Positions 23,618 to 36,525 are shown, numbered from the stretch's first letter. The stretch: 64,000 nt of DNA from Lasioglossum baleicum (GCF_051020765.1 NW_027469601.1:1-64000), one strand, 5' to 3'. Made by a program: numbers and translations. Notes: a model not told the origin generated them from the letters alone.

Positions 23618-23932
23618 TTATGAGTTTTGCGTTATGCGTTATGCGTTATGCGTTATGCGTTATGCGTTATGCGTTATGCGTTATGCGTTATGCGTTATGC
23701 GTTATGCGTTATGCGTTATGCGTTATGCGTTATGCGTTATGCGTTATGCGTTATGCGTTATGCGTTATGCGTTATGCGTTATGCGTTATGCGTTATGCGT
23801 TATGCGTTATGCGTTATGCGTTATGCGTTATGCGTTATGCGTTATGCGTTATGCGTTATGCGTTATGCGTTATGCGTTATGCGTTATGCGTTATGCGTTA
23901 TGCGTTATGCGTTATGCGTTATGCGTTATGCG
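23618..23932 (+). repeat. C6A-A3T pair and pure tract
   Basis: C6A-A3T at 23618-23631, then 43 perfect units leading to H. Nothing else is visible. Confidence 0.88.
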
Positions 23933-24653
23933 TTACGCGTTAAGCGTTATGCGTAACGGGTTATGCGTTATGCGTTATGCGTTATGCGTTATGACTTTTG
24001 CATTATGCGTTGTGCGTTATGCGTTATGCGTTATGGGCTATGCGTTATGCGTTATGCGTTATGCGTTATGCGTTATGCGTTATGCGTTATGCGTTATGCG
24101 TTATGCGTTATGCGTTATGCGTTATGCGTTATGCGTTATGCGTTATGCGTTATGCGTTATGCGTTATGCGTTATGCGTTATGCGTTATGCGTTATGCGTT
24201 ATGCGTTATGCGTTATGCGTTATGCGTTATGCGTTATGCGTTATGCGTTATGCGTTATGCGTTATGCGTTATGCGTTATGCGTTATGAGTTTTGCGTTAT
24301 GCGTTATGCGTTATGAGTTATGCGTTATGCGTTATGCGTTATGAGTTTTGCGTTATGCGTTATGCGTTATGCGTTATGCGTTATGCGTTATGCGTTATGC
24401 GTTATGCGTTATGCGTTATGCGTTATGCGTTATGCGTTATGCGTTATGCGTTATGCGTTATGCGTTATGCGTTATGCGTTATGCGTTATGCGTTATGCGT
24501 TATGCGTTATGCGTTATGCGTTATGCGTTATGCGTTATGCGTTACGCGTTAAGCGTTATGCGTAACGGGTTATGCGTTATGCGTTATGCGTTATGCGTTA
24601 TGACTTTTGCATTATGCGTTGTGCGTTATGCGTTATGCGTTATGGGCTATGCG
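23933..24653 (+). repeat. Two H modules
   Basis: H copies at 23933-24044 and 24542-24653, 609 bp (87 units) apart. Between them are C6A-A3T at 24283, C6A at 24311 and C6A-A3T at 24339. This starts a zone (23.9-37 kb) in which H and I dominate. Confidence 0.91.
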
Positions 24654-24884
24654 TTATGCGTTATGCGTTATGCGTTATGCGTTATGCGTTATGCGTTATG
24701 CGTTATGCGTTATGCGTTATGCGTTATGCGTTATGCGTTATGCGTTATGCGTTATGCGTTATGCGTTATGCGTTATGCGTTATGCGTTATGCGTTATGCG
24801 TTATGCGTTATGCGTTATGCGTTATGCGTTATGCGTTATGCGTTATGCGTTATGCGTTATGCGTTATGCGTTATGCGTTATGCG

Positions 24885-25311
24885 TTATGAGTTTTGCGTT
24901 ATGCGTTATGCGTTATGCGTTATGCGTTATGCGTTATGCGTTATGCGTTATGCGTTATACGTTATGCGTTATGCGTTATGCGTTATGCGTTATGCGTTAT
25001 GCGTTATGCGTTATGCGTTATGCGTTATGCGTTATGCGTTATGCGTTATGCGTTATGCGTTATGCGTTATGCGTTATGCGTAACGGGTTATGCGTTATGC
25101 GCTATGCGTTATGCGTTATGCGTTATGCGTTATGCGTTATGCGTTATGCGTTATGCGTTATGCGTTATGCGTTATGCGTTATGCGTTATGCGTTATGCGT
25201 TATGCGTTATGCGTCATGCGCTATGGGTTATGCGTTATCCGCTATGGATTATGCGTAATGCATTATAAGTTATGCGTTATGCGTTTTGCGTTATGCGTTA
25301 TGCGTTATACG
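24885..25311 (+). repeat. I module and truncated B
   Basis: I 24885-25108 with G5A at 24955 and a single T1C. B starts at 25214 but stops after its A3T at 25290; the next mark is G5A at 25305, which belongs to the A-G series. This is a clear B-to-G junction. Confidence 0.89.
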
Positions 25312-25374
25312 TTATGCGTTATGCGTTATGCGTTATGCGTTATGCGTTATGCGTTATGCGTTATGCGTTATGCG

Positions 25375-26186
25375 TTATGAGTTATGCGTTATGCGTTATG
25401 CGTTATGAGTTTTGCGTTATGCGTTATGCGTTATGCGTTATGCGTTATGCGTTATGCGTTATGCGTTATGCGTTATGCGTTATGCGTTATGCGTTATGCG
25501 TTATGCGTTATGCGTTATGCGTTATGCGTTATGCGTTATGCGTTATGCGTTATGCGTTATGCGTTATGCGTTATGCGTTATGCGTTACGCGTTAAGCGTT
25601 ATGCGTAACGGGTTATGCGTTATGCGTTATGCGTTATGCGTTATGACTTTTGCATTATGCGTTGTGCGTTATGCGTTATGCGTTATGGGCTATGCGTTAT
25701 GCGTTATGCGTTATGCGTTATGCGTTATGCGTTATGCGTTATGCGTTATGCGTTATGCGTTATGCGTTATGCGTTATGCGTTATGCGTTATGCGTTATGC
25801 GTTATGCGTTATGCGTTATGCGTTATGCGTTATGAGTTATGCGTTATGCGTTATGCGTTATGAGTTTTGCGTTATGCGTTATGCGTTATGCGTTATGCGT
25901 TATGCGTTATGCGTTATGCGTTATGCGTTATGCGTTATGCGTTATGCGTTATGCGTTATGCGTTATGCGTTATGCGTTATGCGTTATGCGTTATGCGTTA
26001 TGCGTTATGCGTTATGCGTTATGCGTTATGCGTTATGCGTTATGCGTTATGCGTTATGCGTTATGCGTTATGCGTTACGCGTTAAGCGTTATGCGTAACG
26101 GGTTATGCGTTATGCGTTATGCGTTATGCGTTATGACTTTTGCATTATGCGTTGTGCGTTATGCGTTATGCGTTATGGGCTATGCG
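25375..26186 (+). repeat. Two H modules with C6A marks
   Basis: C6A at 25375 and C6A-A3T at 25403 precede H at 25585-25696. C6A at 25830 and C6A-A3T at 25858 precede a second H at 26075-26186. The two segments are 490 bp apart at H and about 455 bp apart at the C6A marks. Confidence 0.9.
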
Positions 26187-26466
26187 TTATGCGTTATGCG
26201 TTATGCGTTATGCGTTATGCGTTATGCGTTATGCGTTATGCGTTATGCGTTATGCGTTATGCGTTATGCGTTATGCGTTATGCGTTATGCGTTATGCGTT
26301 ATGCGTTATGCGTTATGCGTTATGCGTTATGCGTTATGCGTTATGCGTTATGCGTTATGCGTTATGCGTTATGCGTTATGCGTTATGCGTTATGCGTTAT
26401 GCGTTATGCGTTATGCGTTATGCGTTATGCGTTATGCGTTATGCGTTATGCGTTATGCGTTATGCG

Positions 26467-26963
26467 TTATGAGTTTTGCGTTATGCGTTATGCGTTATGC
26501 GTTATGCGTTATGCGTTATGCGTTATGCGTTATGCGTTATACGTTATGCGTTATGCGTTATGCGTTATGCGTTATGCGTTATGCGTTATGCGTTATGCGT
26601 TATGCGTTATGCGTTATGCGTTATGCGTTATGCGTTATGCGTTATGCGTTATGCGTTATGCGTTATGCGTAACGGGTTATGCGTTATGCGCTATGCGTTA
26701 TGCGTTATGCGTTATGCGTTATGCGTTATGCGTTATGCGTTATGCGTTATGCGTTATGCGTTATGCGTTATGCGTTATGCGTTATGCGTTATGCGTTATG
26801 CGTCATGCGCTATGGGTTATGCGTTATCCGCTATGGATTATGCGTAATGCATTATAAGTTATGCGTTATGCGTTTTGCGTTATGTGTTATGCGTTATGCG
26901 TTATGCGTTTTGCGTTATGCGTTATGCGTTATGCGTTATGCGTTATGCGTTATGCGTTATGCT
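26467..26963 (+). repeat. I module and B lacking its tail
   Basis: I 26467-26697 (G5A at 26537). B at 26803 runs to C6T at 26880, then has wt units where C6G and T2C are expected. A3T at 26908 and G7T at 26957 follow as usual. Confidence 0.89.
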
Positions 26964-27131
26964 TTATGCGTTATGCGTTATGCGTTATGCGTTATGCGTT
27001 ATGCGTTATGCGTTATGCGTTATGCGTTATGCGTTATGCGTTATGCGTTATGCGTTATGCGTTATGCGTTATGCGTTATGCGTTATGCGTTATGCGTTAT
27101 GCGTTATGCGTTATGCGTTATGCGTTATGCG

Positions 27132-27866
27132 TAATGCGGTATGGGTTGTGCATTGTGCGTTATACGTTATCCGTTATGCGTTATGCGTTATGCGTTATGC
27201 GTTATGCGTAATGCGTTATGCGTTATGCGTTATGCGTTATGCGTTATGCGTTATGCGTTTTGCGTTATGCGTCATGCGTTATGCGTTATGCGTTATGCGT
27301 TATGCGTTATGCGTTATGCTTTATGCGTTATGCGTTATGCGTTATGCGTTATGCGTTATGCGTTATGCGTTATGCGTTATGCGTTATGCGTTATGCGTTA
27401 TGCGTTATGCGTTATGCGTTATGCGTTATGCGTTATGCGTTATGCGTTATGCGTTATGCGTTATGCGTTATGCGTTATGCGTTATGCGTTATGCGTTATG
27501 CGTTATGCGTAATGCGGTATGGGTTGTGCATTGTGCGTTATACGTTATCCGTTATGCGTTATGCGTTATGCGTTATGCGTTATGCGTAATGCGTTATGCG
27601 TTATGCGTTATGCGTTATGCGTTATGCGTTATGCGTTATGCGTTATGCGTTATGCGTTATGCGTTATGCGTTATGCGTTATGCGTTATGCGTTATGCGTA
27701 ATGCGGTATGGGTTGTGCGTTATGCGTTATGCGTTATGCGTTATGCGTTATGCGTTATGCGTTATGCGTTTTGCGTTATGCGTTATGCGTTATGCGTTAT
27801 GCGTTATGCGTTATGCGTTATGCGTTATGCGTTATGCGTTATGCGTTATGCGTTATGCGTTACGCG
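27132..27866 (+). repeat. Two C modules
   Basis: A half C at 27132-27215 is followed by A3T 27258, T2C 27272 and G7T 27314, the tail marks of a B. A full C follows at 27510-27775. A lone T4C at 27860 comes after it. The two C heads are 378 bp (54 units) apart. Confidence 0.89.
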
Positions 27867-28041
27867 TTATGCGTTATGCGTTATGCGTTATGCGTTATGC
27901 GTTATGCGTTATGCGTTATGCGTTATGCGTTATGCGTTATGCGTTATGCGTTATGCGTTATGCGTTATGCGTTATGCGTTATGCGTTATGCGTTATGCGT
28001 TATGCGTTATGCGTTATGCGTTATGCGTTATGCGTTATGCG

Positions 28042-28405
28042 TTATGGGCTAAGCGTTATGCCTTATGGTTTATACGTTATGAGTTATGCGTTATGCGTTA
28101 TGCGTTATGCGTTATGCGTTATGCGTTATGCGTTATGCGTTATGCGTTATGCGTTGTGCGTTATGCGTTATGCGTTATGCGTTATGCGTTATGCGTTATG
28201 CGTTATGCGTTATGCGTTATGCGTTATGCGTTATGCGTTATGCGTTATGCGTTATGCGTTATGCGTTATGCGTTATGCGTTATGCGTTATGCGTTATGCG
28301 TTATGCGTTATGCGTTATGCGTAATGCGGTATGGGTTGTGCATTGTGCGTTATACGTTATCCGTTATGCGTTATGCGTTATGCGTTATGCGTTATGCGTA
28401 ATGCG
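28042..28405 (+). repeat. A' and half C
   Basis: A' 28042-28083, a lone A3G at 28154, then a half C 28322-28405. Pure units (45) follow to 28720. Confidence 0.89.
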
Positions 28406-28720
28406 TTATGCGTTATGCGTTATGCGTTATGCGTTATGCGTTATGCGTTATGCGTTATGCGTTATGCGTTATGCGTTATGCGTTATGCGTTATGCGTTAT
28501 GCGTTATGCGTTATGCGTTATGCGTTATGCGTTATGCGTTATGCGTTATGCGTTATGCGTTATGCGTTATGCGTTATGCGTTATGCGTTATGCGTTATGC
28601 GTTATGCGTTATGCGTTATGCGTTATGCGTTATGCGTTATGCGTTATGCGTTATGCGTTATGCGTTATGCGTTATGCGTTATGCGTTATGCGTTATGCGT
28701 TATGCGTTATGCGTTATGCG

Positions 28721-29140
28721 TTATGGGCTAAGCGTTATGCCTTATGGTTTATACGTTATGAGTTATGCGTTATGCGTTATGCGTTATGCGTTATGCGTTA
28801 TGCGTTATGCGTTATGCGTTATGCGTTATGCGTTATGCGTTATGCGTTATGCGTTATGCGTTATGCGTTATGCGTTATGCGTTATGCGTTATGCGTTATG
28901 CGTTATGCGTTATGCGTTATGCGTTATGCGTTATGCGTTATGCGTTATGCGTTATGCGTTATGCGTTATGCGTTATGCGTTATGCGTTATGCGTTATGCG
29001 TTATGCGTTATGCGTTCTGCGTTATGCGTTATGGGCTAAGCGTTATGCCTTATGGTTTATACGTTATGAGTTATGCGTTATGCGTTATGCGTTATGCGTT
29101 ATGCGTTATGCGTTATGCGTTATGCGTTATGCGTTGTGCG
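28721..29140 (+). repeat. A' pair with A3C and A3G markers
   Basis: A' at 28721-28762 and 29029-29070. An A3C unit lies at 29015, 14 bp before the second A', and A3G at 29134, 64 bp after its end. The A3C unit occurs only three times in the window (29015, 30149, 41013), each 14 bp before an A'. Confidence 0.9.
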
Positions 29141-29168
29141 TTATGCGTTATGCGTTATGCGTTATGCG

Positions 29169-29336
29169 TTATGGGTTATGGGTTATGCGTTATGCGTTAT
29201 GCGTTATGCGTAATGCGGTATGGGTTGTGCGTGTTGCGTTATCCGTTATCCGTTATGCGTTATGCGTTATGCGTAATGCGTTATGCGTTATGCGTTATGC
29301 GTTATGAGTTATGCGGCATGGGTTATGCGTAATGCG
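29169..29336 (+). repeat. D module, full 24 units
   Basis: This is the first full-length D, with the C6G pair, head, and tail ending in T2A at 29330. At 168 bp it is the standard length kept by most later copies. Confidence 0.92.
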
Positions 29337-29455
29337 TTATGCGTTATGCGTTATGCGTTATGCGTTATGCGTTATGCGTTATGCGTTATGCGTTATGCGT
29401 TATGCGTTATGCGTTATGCGTTATGCGTTATGCGTTATGCGTTATGCGTTATGCG

Positions 29456-29511
29456 TTATGGGCTAAGCGTTATGGGCTAAGCGTTATGCCTTATGGTTTA
29501 TACGTTATGAG
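29456..29511 (+). repeat. A' with duplicated first two units
   Basis: The pair C6G, T1C+T4A occurs twice in a row at 29456-29483 before the rest of A'. It is a 14-bp tandem duplication within the module, unique in the window and in register, as expected of slippage or unequal exchange by whole units. Confidence 0.91.
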
Positions 29512-29868
29512 TTATGCGTTATGCGTTATGCGTTATGCGTTATGCGTTATGCGTTATGCGTTATGCGTTATGCGTTATGCGTTATGCGTTATGCGTTATG
29601 CGTTATGCGTTATGCGTTATGCGTTATGCGTTATGCGTTATGCGTTATGCGTTATGCGTTATGCGTTATGCGTTATGCGTTATGCGTTATGCGTTATGCG
29701 TTATGCGTTATGCGTTATGCGTTATGCGTTATGCGTTATGCGTTATGCGTTATGCGTTATGCGTTATGCGTTATGCGTTATGCGTTATGCGTTATGCGTT
29801 ATGCGTTATGCGTTATGCGTTATGCGTTATGCGTTATGCGTTATGCGTTATGCGTTATGCGTTATGCG
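29512..29868 (+). repeat. Pure tract, 51 units
   Basis: Perfect consensus units between two A' modules. Nothing else is visible. Confidence 0.9.
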
Positions 29869-30379
29869 TTATGGGCTAAGCGTTATGCCTTATGGTTTAT
29901 ACGTTATGAGTTATGCGTTATGCGTTATGCGTTATGCGTTATGCGTTATGCGTTATGCGTTATGCGTTATGCGTTATGCGTTATGCGTTATGCGTTATGC
30001 GTTATGCGTTATGCGTTATGCGTTATGCGTTATGCGTTATGCGTTATGCGTTATGCGTTATGCGTTATGCGTTATGCGTTATGCGTTATGCGTTATGCGT
30101 TATGCGTTATGCGTTATGCGTTATGCGTTATGCGTTATGCGTTATGCGTTCTGCGTTATGCGTTATGGGCTAAGCGTTATGCCTTATGGTTTATACGTTA
30201 TGAGTTATGCGTTATGCGTTATGCGTTATGCGTTATGCGTTATGCGTTATGCGTTATGCGTTATGCGTTATGCGTTATGCGTTGTGCGTTATGCGTTATG
30301 CGTTATGCGTTATGCGTTATGCGTTATGCGTTATGCGTTATGCGTTATGGGCTAAGCGTTATGCCTTATGGTTTATACG
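29869..30379 (+). repeat. A', A' and A run
   Basis: A' 29869-29910, A3C 30149, A' 30163-30204, A3G 30282, A 30345-30379. The part around the second A' copies the 29015-29134 segment, and the final A is not followed by G, unlike the 5' zone. Confidence 0.9.
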
Positions 30380-30820
30380 TTATGCGTTATGCGTTATGCG
30401 TTATGCGTTATGCGTTATGCGTTATGCGTTATGCGTTATGCGTTATGCGTTATGCGTTATGCGTTATGCGTTATGCGTTATGCGTTATGCGTTATGCGTT
30501 ATGCGTTATGCGTTATGCGTTATGCGTTATGCGTTATGCGTTATGCGTTATGCGTTATGCGTTATGCGTTATGCGTTATGCGTTATGCGTTATGCGTTAT
30601 GCGTTATGCGTTATGCGTTATGCGTTATGCGTTATGCGTTATGCGTTATGCGTTATGCGTTATGCGTTATGCGTTATGCGTTATGCGTTATGCGTTATGC
30701 GTTATGCGTTATGCGTTATGCGTTATGCGTTATGCGTTATGCGTTATGCGTTATGCGTTATGCGTTATGCGTTATGCGTTATGCGTTATGCGTTATGCGT
30801 TATGCGTTATGCGTTATGCG
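30380..30820 (+). repeat. Pure tract, 63 units
   Basis: Perfect consensus units between A and D. Nothing else is visible. Confidence 0.9.
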
Positions 30821-31310
30821 TTATGGGTTATGGGTTATGCGTTATGCGTTATGCGTTATGCGTAATGCGGTATGGGTTGTGCGTGTTGCGTTATCCGTTA
30901 TCCGTTATGCGTTATGCGTTATGCGTAATGCGTTATGCGTTATGCGTTATGCGTTATGAGTTATGCGGCATGGGTTATGCGTAATGCGTTATGCGTTATG
31001 CGTTATGCGTTATGCGTTATGCGTTATGCGTTATGCGTTATGCGTTATGCGTTATGCGTTATGCGTTATGCGTTATGCGTTATGCGTTATGCGTTATGCG
31101 TTATGGGTTATGGGTTATGCGTTATGCGTTATGCGTTATGCGTAATGCGGTATGGGTTGTGCGTGTTGCGTTATCCGTTATCCGTTATGCGTTATGCGTT
31201 ACGCGTTAAGCGTTATGCGTTATGCGTTATGCGTTATGCGTTATGCGTTATGTGTTTTGCGTTATGTGTTATGCGTTATGGGTAATGCGTCATGCGTTAT
31301 GCGTTATGGG
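30821..31310 (+). repeat. D, short D and E
   Basis: D 30821-30988, short D 31101-31212 ending in T4C-T4A, E 31248-31310. This D, short-D, E order returns at 40.1-40.7, 42.6-43.2 and 44.9-45.5 kb. Confidence 0.92.
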
Positions 31311-31422
31311 TTATGCGTTATGCGTTATGCGTTATGCGTTATGCGTTATGCGTTATGCGTTATGCGTTATGCGTTATGCGTTATGCGTTATGCGTTATGC
31401 GTTATGCGTTATGCGTTATGCG

Positions 31423-31674
31423 TTATGGGCTAAGCGTTATGCCTTATGGTTTATACGTTATGCGTTATGCGTTATGCGATATGAGTTTTGCGTTACGCGT
31501 TAAGCGTTATGCGCAATGGGTTATGCGTTATGCGTTATGCGTTATGCGTTATGCGTTATGCGTTATGCGTTATACGTTATGCGTTATGCGTTATGCGTTA
31601 TGCGTTATGCGTTATGCGTTATGCGTTATGCGTTATGAGTTATGCGTTATGCGTTATGCGTTATGAGTTTTGCG
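31423..31674 (+). repeat. A-G with T1A+C6A marker
   Basis: A 31423-31457, G 31479-31520 starting with T1A+C6A, G5A 31570, C6A 31633, C6A-A3T 31661. The A has the ordinary third unit, so the T1A+C6A mark has been separated from the A3T+G7C mark it accompanies at 12.7 and 17.6 kb. Confidence 0.91.
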
Positions 31675-32045
31675 TTATGCGTTATGCGTTATGCGTTATG
31701 CGTTATGCGTTATGCGTTATGCGTTATGCGTTATGCGTTATGCGTTATGCGTTATGCGTTATGCGTTATGCGTTATGCGTTATGCGTTATGCGTTATGCG
31801 TTATGCGTTATGCGTTATGCGTTATGCGTTATGCGTTATGCGTTATGCGTTATGCGTTATGCGTTATGCGTTATGCGTTATGCGTTATGCGTTATGCGTT
31901 ATGCGTTATGCGTTATGCGTTATGCGTTATGCGTTATGCGTTATGCGTTACGCGTTAAGCGTTATGCGTAACGGGTTATGCGTTATGCGTTATAACTTTT
32001 GCATTATGCGTTGTGCGTTATGCGTTATGCGTTATGGGCTATGCG
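31675..32045 (+). repeat. Pure tract then shortened H with private G5A
   Basis: After 39 perfect units, H at 31948-32045 is two wt units shorter than standard (98 bp), and its C6A+G7C unit at 31990 also carries G5A. Both differences are private to this copy. Confidence 0.9.
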
Positions 32046-32276
32046 TTATGCGTTATGCGTTATGCGTTATGCGTTATGCGTTATGCGTTATGCGTTATGC
32101 GTTATGCGTTATGCGTTATGCGTTATGCGTTATGCGTTATGCGTTATGCGTTATGCGTTATGCGTTATGCGTTATGCGTTATGCGTTATGCGTTATGCGT
32201 TATGCGTTATGCGTTATGCGTTATGCGTTATGCGTTATGCGTTATGCGTTATGCGTTATGCGTTATGCGTTATGCG

Positions 32277-32563
32277 TTATGGGTTATGGGTTATGCGTTA
32301 TGCGTTATGCGTTATGCGTTATGCGTAATGCGGTATGGGTTGTGCGTGTTGCGTTATCCGTTATCCGTTATGCGTTATGCGTTATGCGTAATGCGTTATG
32401 CGTTATGCGTTATGCGTTATGAGTTATGCGGCATGGGTTATGCGTAATGCGTTATGCGTTATGCGTTATGCGTTATGCGTTATGCGTTATGCGTTATGCG
32501 TTATGTGTTTTGCGTTATGTGTTATGCGTTATGGGTAATGCGTCATGCGTTATGCGTTATGGG
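32277..32563 (+). repeat. D and E
   Basis: D 32277-32451 is one unit longer than standard (175 bp). E 32501-32563 lacks the T2G and T1A tail, like the copies at 23471 and 31248. Confidence 0.91.
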
Positions 32564-32675
32564 TTATGCGTTATGCGTTATGCGTTATGCGTTATGCGTT
32601 ATGCGTTATGCGTTATGCGTTATGCGTTATGCGTTATGCGTTATGCGTTATGCGTTATGCGTTATGCGTTATGCG

Positions 32676-32927
32676 TTATGGGCTAAGCGTTATGCCTTAT
32701 GGTTTATACGTTATGCGTTATGCGTTATGCGATATGAGTTTTGCGTTACGCGTTAAGCGTTATGCGCAATGGGTTATGCGTTATGCGTTATGCGTTATGC
32801 GTTATGCGTTATGCGTTATGCGTTATACGTTATGCGTTATGCGTTATGCGTTATGCGTTATGCGTTATGCGTTATGCGTTATGCGTTATGAGTTATGCGT
32901 TATGCGTTATGCGTTATGAGTTTTGCG
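32676..32927 (+). repeat. A-G with T1A+C6A marker
   Basis: A 32676-32710, G 32732-32773 starting with T1A+C6A, G5A 32823, C6A 32886, C6A-A3T 32914. It matches 12676-12927 at every mark with a constant 20,000-bp offset except for the ordinary third unit of A. Confidence 0.91.
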
Positions 32928-33095
32928 TTATGCGTTATGCGTTATGCGTTATGCGTTATGCGTTATGCGTTATGCGTTATGCGTTATGCGTTATGCGTTA
33001 TGCGTTATGCGTTATGCGTTATGCGTTATGCGTTATGCGTTATGCGTTATGCGTTATGCGTTATGCGTTATGCGTTATGCGTTATGCGTTATGCG

Positions 33096-33641
33096 TTACG
33101 CGTTAAGCGTTATGCGTAACGGGTTATGCGTTATGCGTTATGCGTTATGCGTTATGACTTTTGCATTATGCGTTGTGCGTTATGCGTTATGCGTTATGGG
33201 CTATGCGTTATGCGTTATGCGTTATGCGTTATGCGTTATGCGTTATGCGTTATGCGTTATGCGTTATGCGTTATGCGTTATGCGTTATGCGTTATGCGTT
33301 ATGCGTTATGCGTTATGCGTTATGCGTTATGCGTTATGCGTTATGCGTTATGCGTTATGCGTTATGCGTTATGCGTTATGCGTTATGCGTTATGCGTTAT
33401 GCGTTATGCGTTATGCGTTATGCGTTATGAGTTTTGCGTTATGCGTTATGCGTTATGCGTTATGCGTTATGCGTTATGCGTTATGCGTTATGCGTTATAC
33501 GTTATGCGTTATGCGTTATGCGTTATGCGTTATGCGTTATGCGTTATGCGTTATGCGTTATGCGTTATGCGTTATGCGTTATGCGTTATGCGTTATGCGT
33601 TATGCGTTATGCGTAACGGGTTATGCGTTATGCGCTATGCG
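33096..33641 (+). repeat. H-I pair
   Basis: H 33096-33207 and I 33425-33641 with G5A at 33495 and one T1C. This H-I pair recurs at 34391, 35378 and 36722. Confidence 0.91.
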
Positions 33642-33767
33642 TTATGCGTTATGCGTTATGCGTTATGCGTTATGCGTTATGCGTTATGCGTTATGCGTTA
33701 TGCGTTATGCGTTATGCGTTATGCGTTATGCGTTATGCGTTATGCGTTATGCGTTATGCGTTATGCG

Positions 33768-34215
33768 TCATGCGCTATGGGTTATGCGTTATCCGCTATG
33801 GATTATGCGTAATGCATTATAAGTTATGCGTTATGCGTTTTGCGTTATGTGTTATGCGTTATGGGTTATGCGTCATGCGTTATGCGTTATGCGTTATGCG
33901 TTATGCGTTTTGCGTTATGCGTTATGCGTTATGCGTTATGCGTTATGCGTTATGCGTTATGCGTTATGCGTTATGCTTTATGCGTTATGCGTTATGCGTT
34001 ATGCGTTATGCGTTATGCGTTATGCGTTATGCGTTATGCGTTATGCGTTATGCGTTATGCGTTATGCTTTATGCTTTATGCGTTATGCGTTATGCGTTAT
34101 GCGTTATGCGTTATACGTTATGCGTTATGCGTTATGCGTTATGCGTTATGCGTTATGCGTTATGCGTTATGCGTTATGAGTTATGCGTTATGCGTTATGC
34201 GTTATGAGTTTTGCG
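33768..34215 (+). repeat. B with G7T pair, then C6A marks
   Basis: B 33768-33879, A3T 33908, G7T 33971, then two adjacent G7T units at 34062-34075. G5A at 34111, C6A at 34174 and C6A-A3T at 34202 follow. The adjacent G7T pair occurs only here and at 36372, marking sister copies. Confidence 0.9.
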
Positions 34216-34390
34216 TTATGCGTTATGCGTTATGCGTTATGCGTTATGCGTTATGCGTTATGCGTTATGCGTTATGCGTTATGCGTTATGCGTTATGCGT
34301 TATGCGTTATGCGTTATGCGTTATGCGTTATGCGTTATGCGTTATGCGTTATGCGTTATGCGTTATGCGTTATGCGTTATGCGTTATGCG

Positions 34391-34992
34391 TTACGCGTTA
34401 AGCGTTATGCGTAACGGGTTATGCGTTATGCGTTATGCGTTATGCGTTATGACTTTTGCATTATGCGTTGTGCGTTATGCGTTATGCGTTATGGGCTATG
34501 CGTTATGCGTTATGCGTTATGCGTTATGCGTTATGCGTTATGCGTTATGCGTTATGCGTTATGCGTTATGCGTTATGCGTTATGCGTTATGCGTTATGCG
34601 TTATGCGTTATGCGTTATGCGTTATGCGTTATGCGTTATGCGTTATGCGTTATGCGTTATGCGTTATGCGTTATGCGTTATGCGTTATGCGTTATGCGTT
34701 ATGCGTTATGCGTTATGCGTTATGCGTTATGCGTTATGCGTTATGCGTTATGCGTTATGAGTTTTGCGTTATGCGTTATGCGTTATGCGTTATGCGTTAT
34801 GCGTTATGCGTTATGCGTTATGCGTTATACGTTATGCGTTATGCGTTATGCGTTATGCGTTATGCGTTATGCGTTATGCGTTATGCGTTATGCGTTATGC
34901 GTTATGCGTTATGCGTTATGCGTTATGCGTTATGCGTTATGCGTTATGCGTTATGCGTTATGCGTAACGGGTTATGCGTTATGCGCTATGCG
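34391..34992 (+). repeat. H-I pair
   Basis: H 34391-34502; I 34755-34992 with G5A at 34825 and one T1C. No B follows; a pure tract of 55 units (34993-35377) leads to the next H. Confidence 0.91.
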
Positions 34993-35377
34993 TTATGCGT
35001 TATGCGTTATGCGTTATGCGTTATGCGTTATGCGTTATGCGTTATGCGTTATGCGTTATGCGTTATGCGTTATGCGTTATGCGTTATGCGTTATGCGTTA
35101 TGCGTTATGCGTTATGCGTTATGCGTTATGCGTTATGCGTTATGCGTTATGCGTTATGCGTTATGCGTTATGCGTTATGCGTTATGCGTTATGCGTTATG
35201 CGTTATGCGTTATGCGTTATGCGTTATGCGTTATGCGTTATGCGTTATGCGTTATGCGTTATGCGTTATGCGTTATGCGTTATGCGTTATGCGTTATGCG
35301 TTATGCGTTATGCGTTATGCGTTATGCGTTATGCGTTATGCGTTATGCGTTATGCGTTATGCGTTATGCGTTATGCG

Positions 35378-35923
35378 TTACGCGTTAAGCGTTATGCGTA
35401 ACGGGTTATGCGTTATGCGTTATGCGTTATGCGTTATGACTTTTGCATTATGCGTTGTGCGTTATGCGTTATGCGTTATGGGCTATGCGTTATGCGTTAT
35501 GCGTTATGCGTTATGCGTTATGCGTTATGCGTTATGCGTTATGCGTTATGCGTTATGCGTTATGCGTTATGCGTTATGCGTTATGCGTTATGCGTTATGC
35601 GTTATGCGTTATGCGTTATGCGTTATGCGTTATGCGTTATGCGTTATGCGTTATGCGTTATGCGTTATGCGTTATGCGTTATGCGTTATGCGTTATGCGT
35701 TATGCGTTATGAGTTTTGCGTTATGCGTTATGCGTTATGCGTTATGCGTTATGCGTTATGCGTTATGCGTTATGCGTTATACGTTATGCGTTATGCGTTA
35801 TGCGTTATGCGTTATGCGTTATGCGTTATGCGTTATGCGTTATGCGTTATGCGTTATGCGTTATGCGTTATGCGTTATGCGTTATGCGTTATGCGTAACG
35901 GGTTATGCGTTATGCGCTATGCG
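35378..35923 (+). repeat. H-I pair
   Basis: H 35378-35489; I 35707-35923. Marks are identical to 33096-33641 with a constant offset of 2,282 bp, so the 33.1-34.2 and 35.4-36.5 kb blocks are a tandem duplication. Confidence 0.91.
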
Positions 35924-36056
35924 TTATGCGTTATGCGTTATGCGTTATGCGTTATGCGTTATGCGTTATGCGTTATGCGTTATGCGTTATGCGTTATGCG
36001 TTATGCGTTATGCGTTATGCGTTATGCGTTATGCGTTATGCGTTATGCGTTATGCG

Positions 36057-36525
36057 TCATGCGCTATGGGTTATGCGTTATCCGCTATGGATTATGCGTA
36101 ATGCATTATAAGTTATGCGTTATGCGTTTTGCGTTATGTGTTATGCGTTATGGGTTATGCGTCATGCGTTATGCGTTATGCGTTATGCGTTATGCGTTTT
36201 GCGTTATGCGTTATGCGTTATGCGTTATGCGTTATGCGTTATGCGTTATGCGTTATGCGTTATGCTTTATGCGTTATGCGTTATGCGTTATGCGTTATGC
36301 GTTATGCGTTATGCGTTATGCGTTTTGCGTTATGCGTTATGCGTTATGCGTTATGCGTTATGCGTTATGCGTTATGCTTTATGCTTTATGCGTTATGCGT
36401 TATGCGTTATGCGTTATGCGTTATACGTTATGCGTTATGCGTTATGCGTTATGCGTTATGCGTTATGCGTTATGCGTTATGCGTTATGAGTTATGCGTTA
36501 TGCGTTATGCGTTATGAGTTTTGCG
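36057..36525 (+). repeat. B with G7T pair, then C6A marks
   Basis: B 36057-36168, A3T 36197, G7T 36260, an extra A3T at 36323, G7T pair 36372-36385, G5A 36421, C6A 36484, C6A-A3T 36512. Sister of 33768-34215, offset 2,289 bp at B and 2,310 bp after. Confidence 0.9.
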
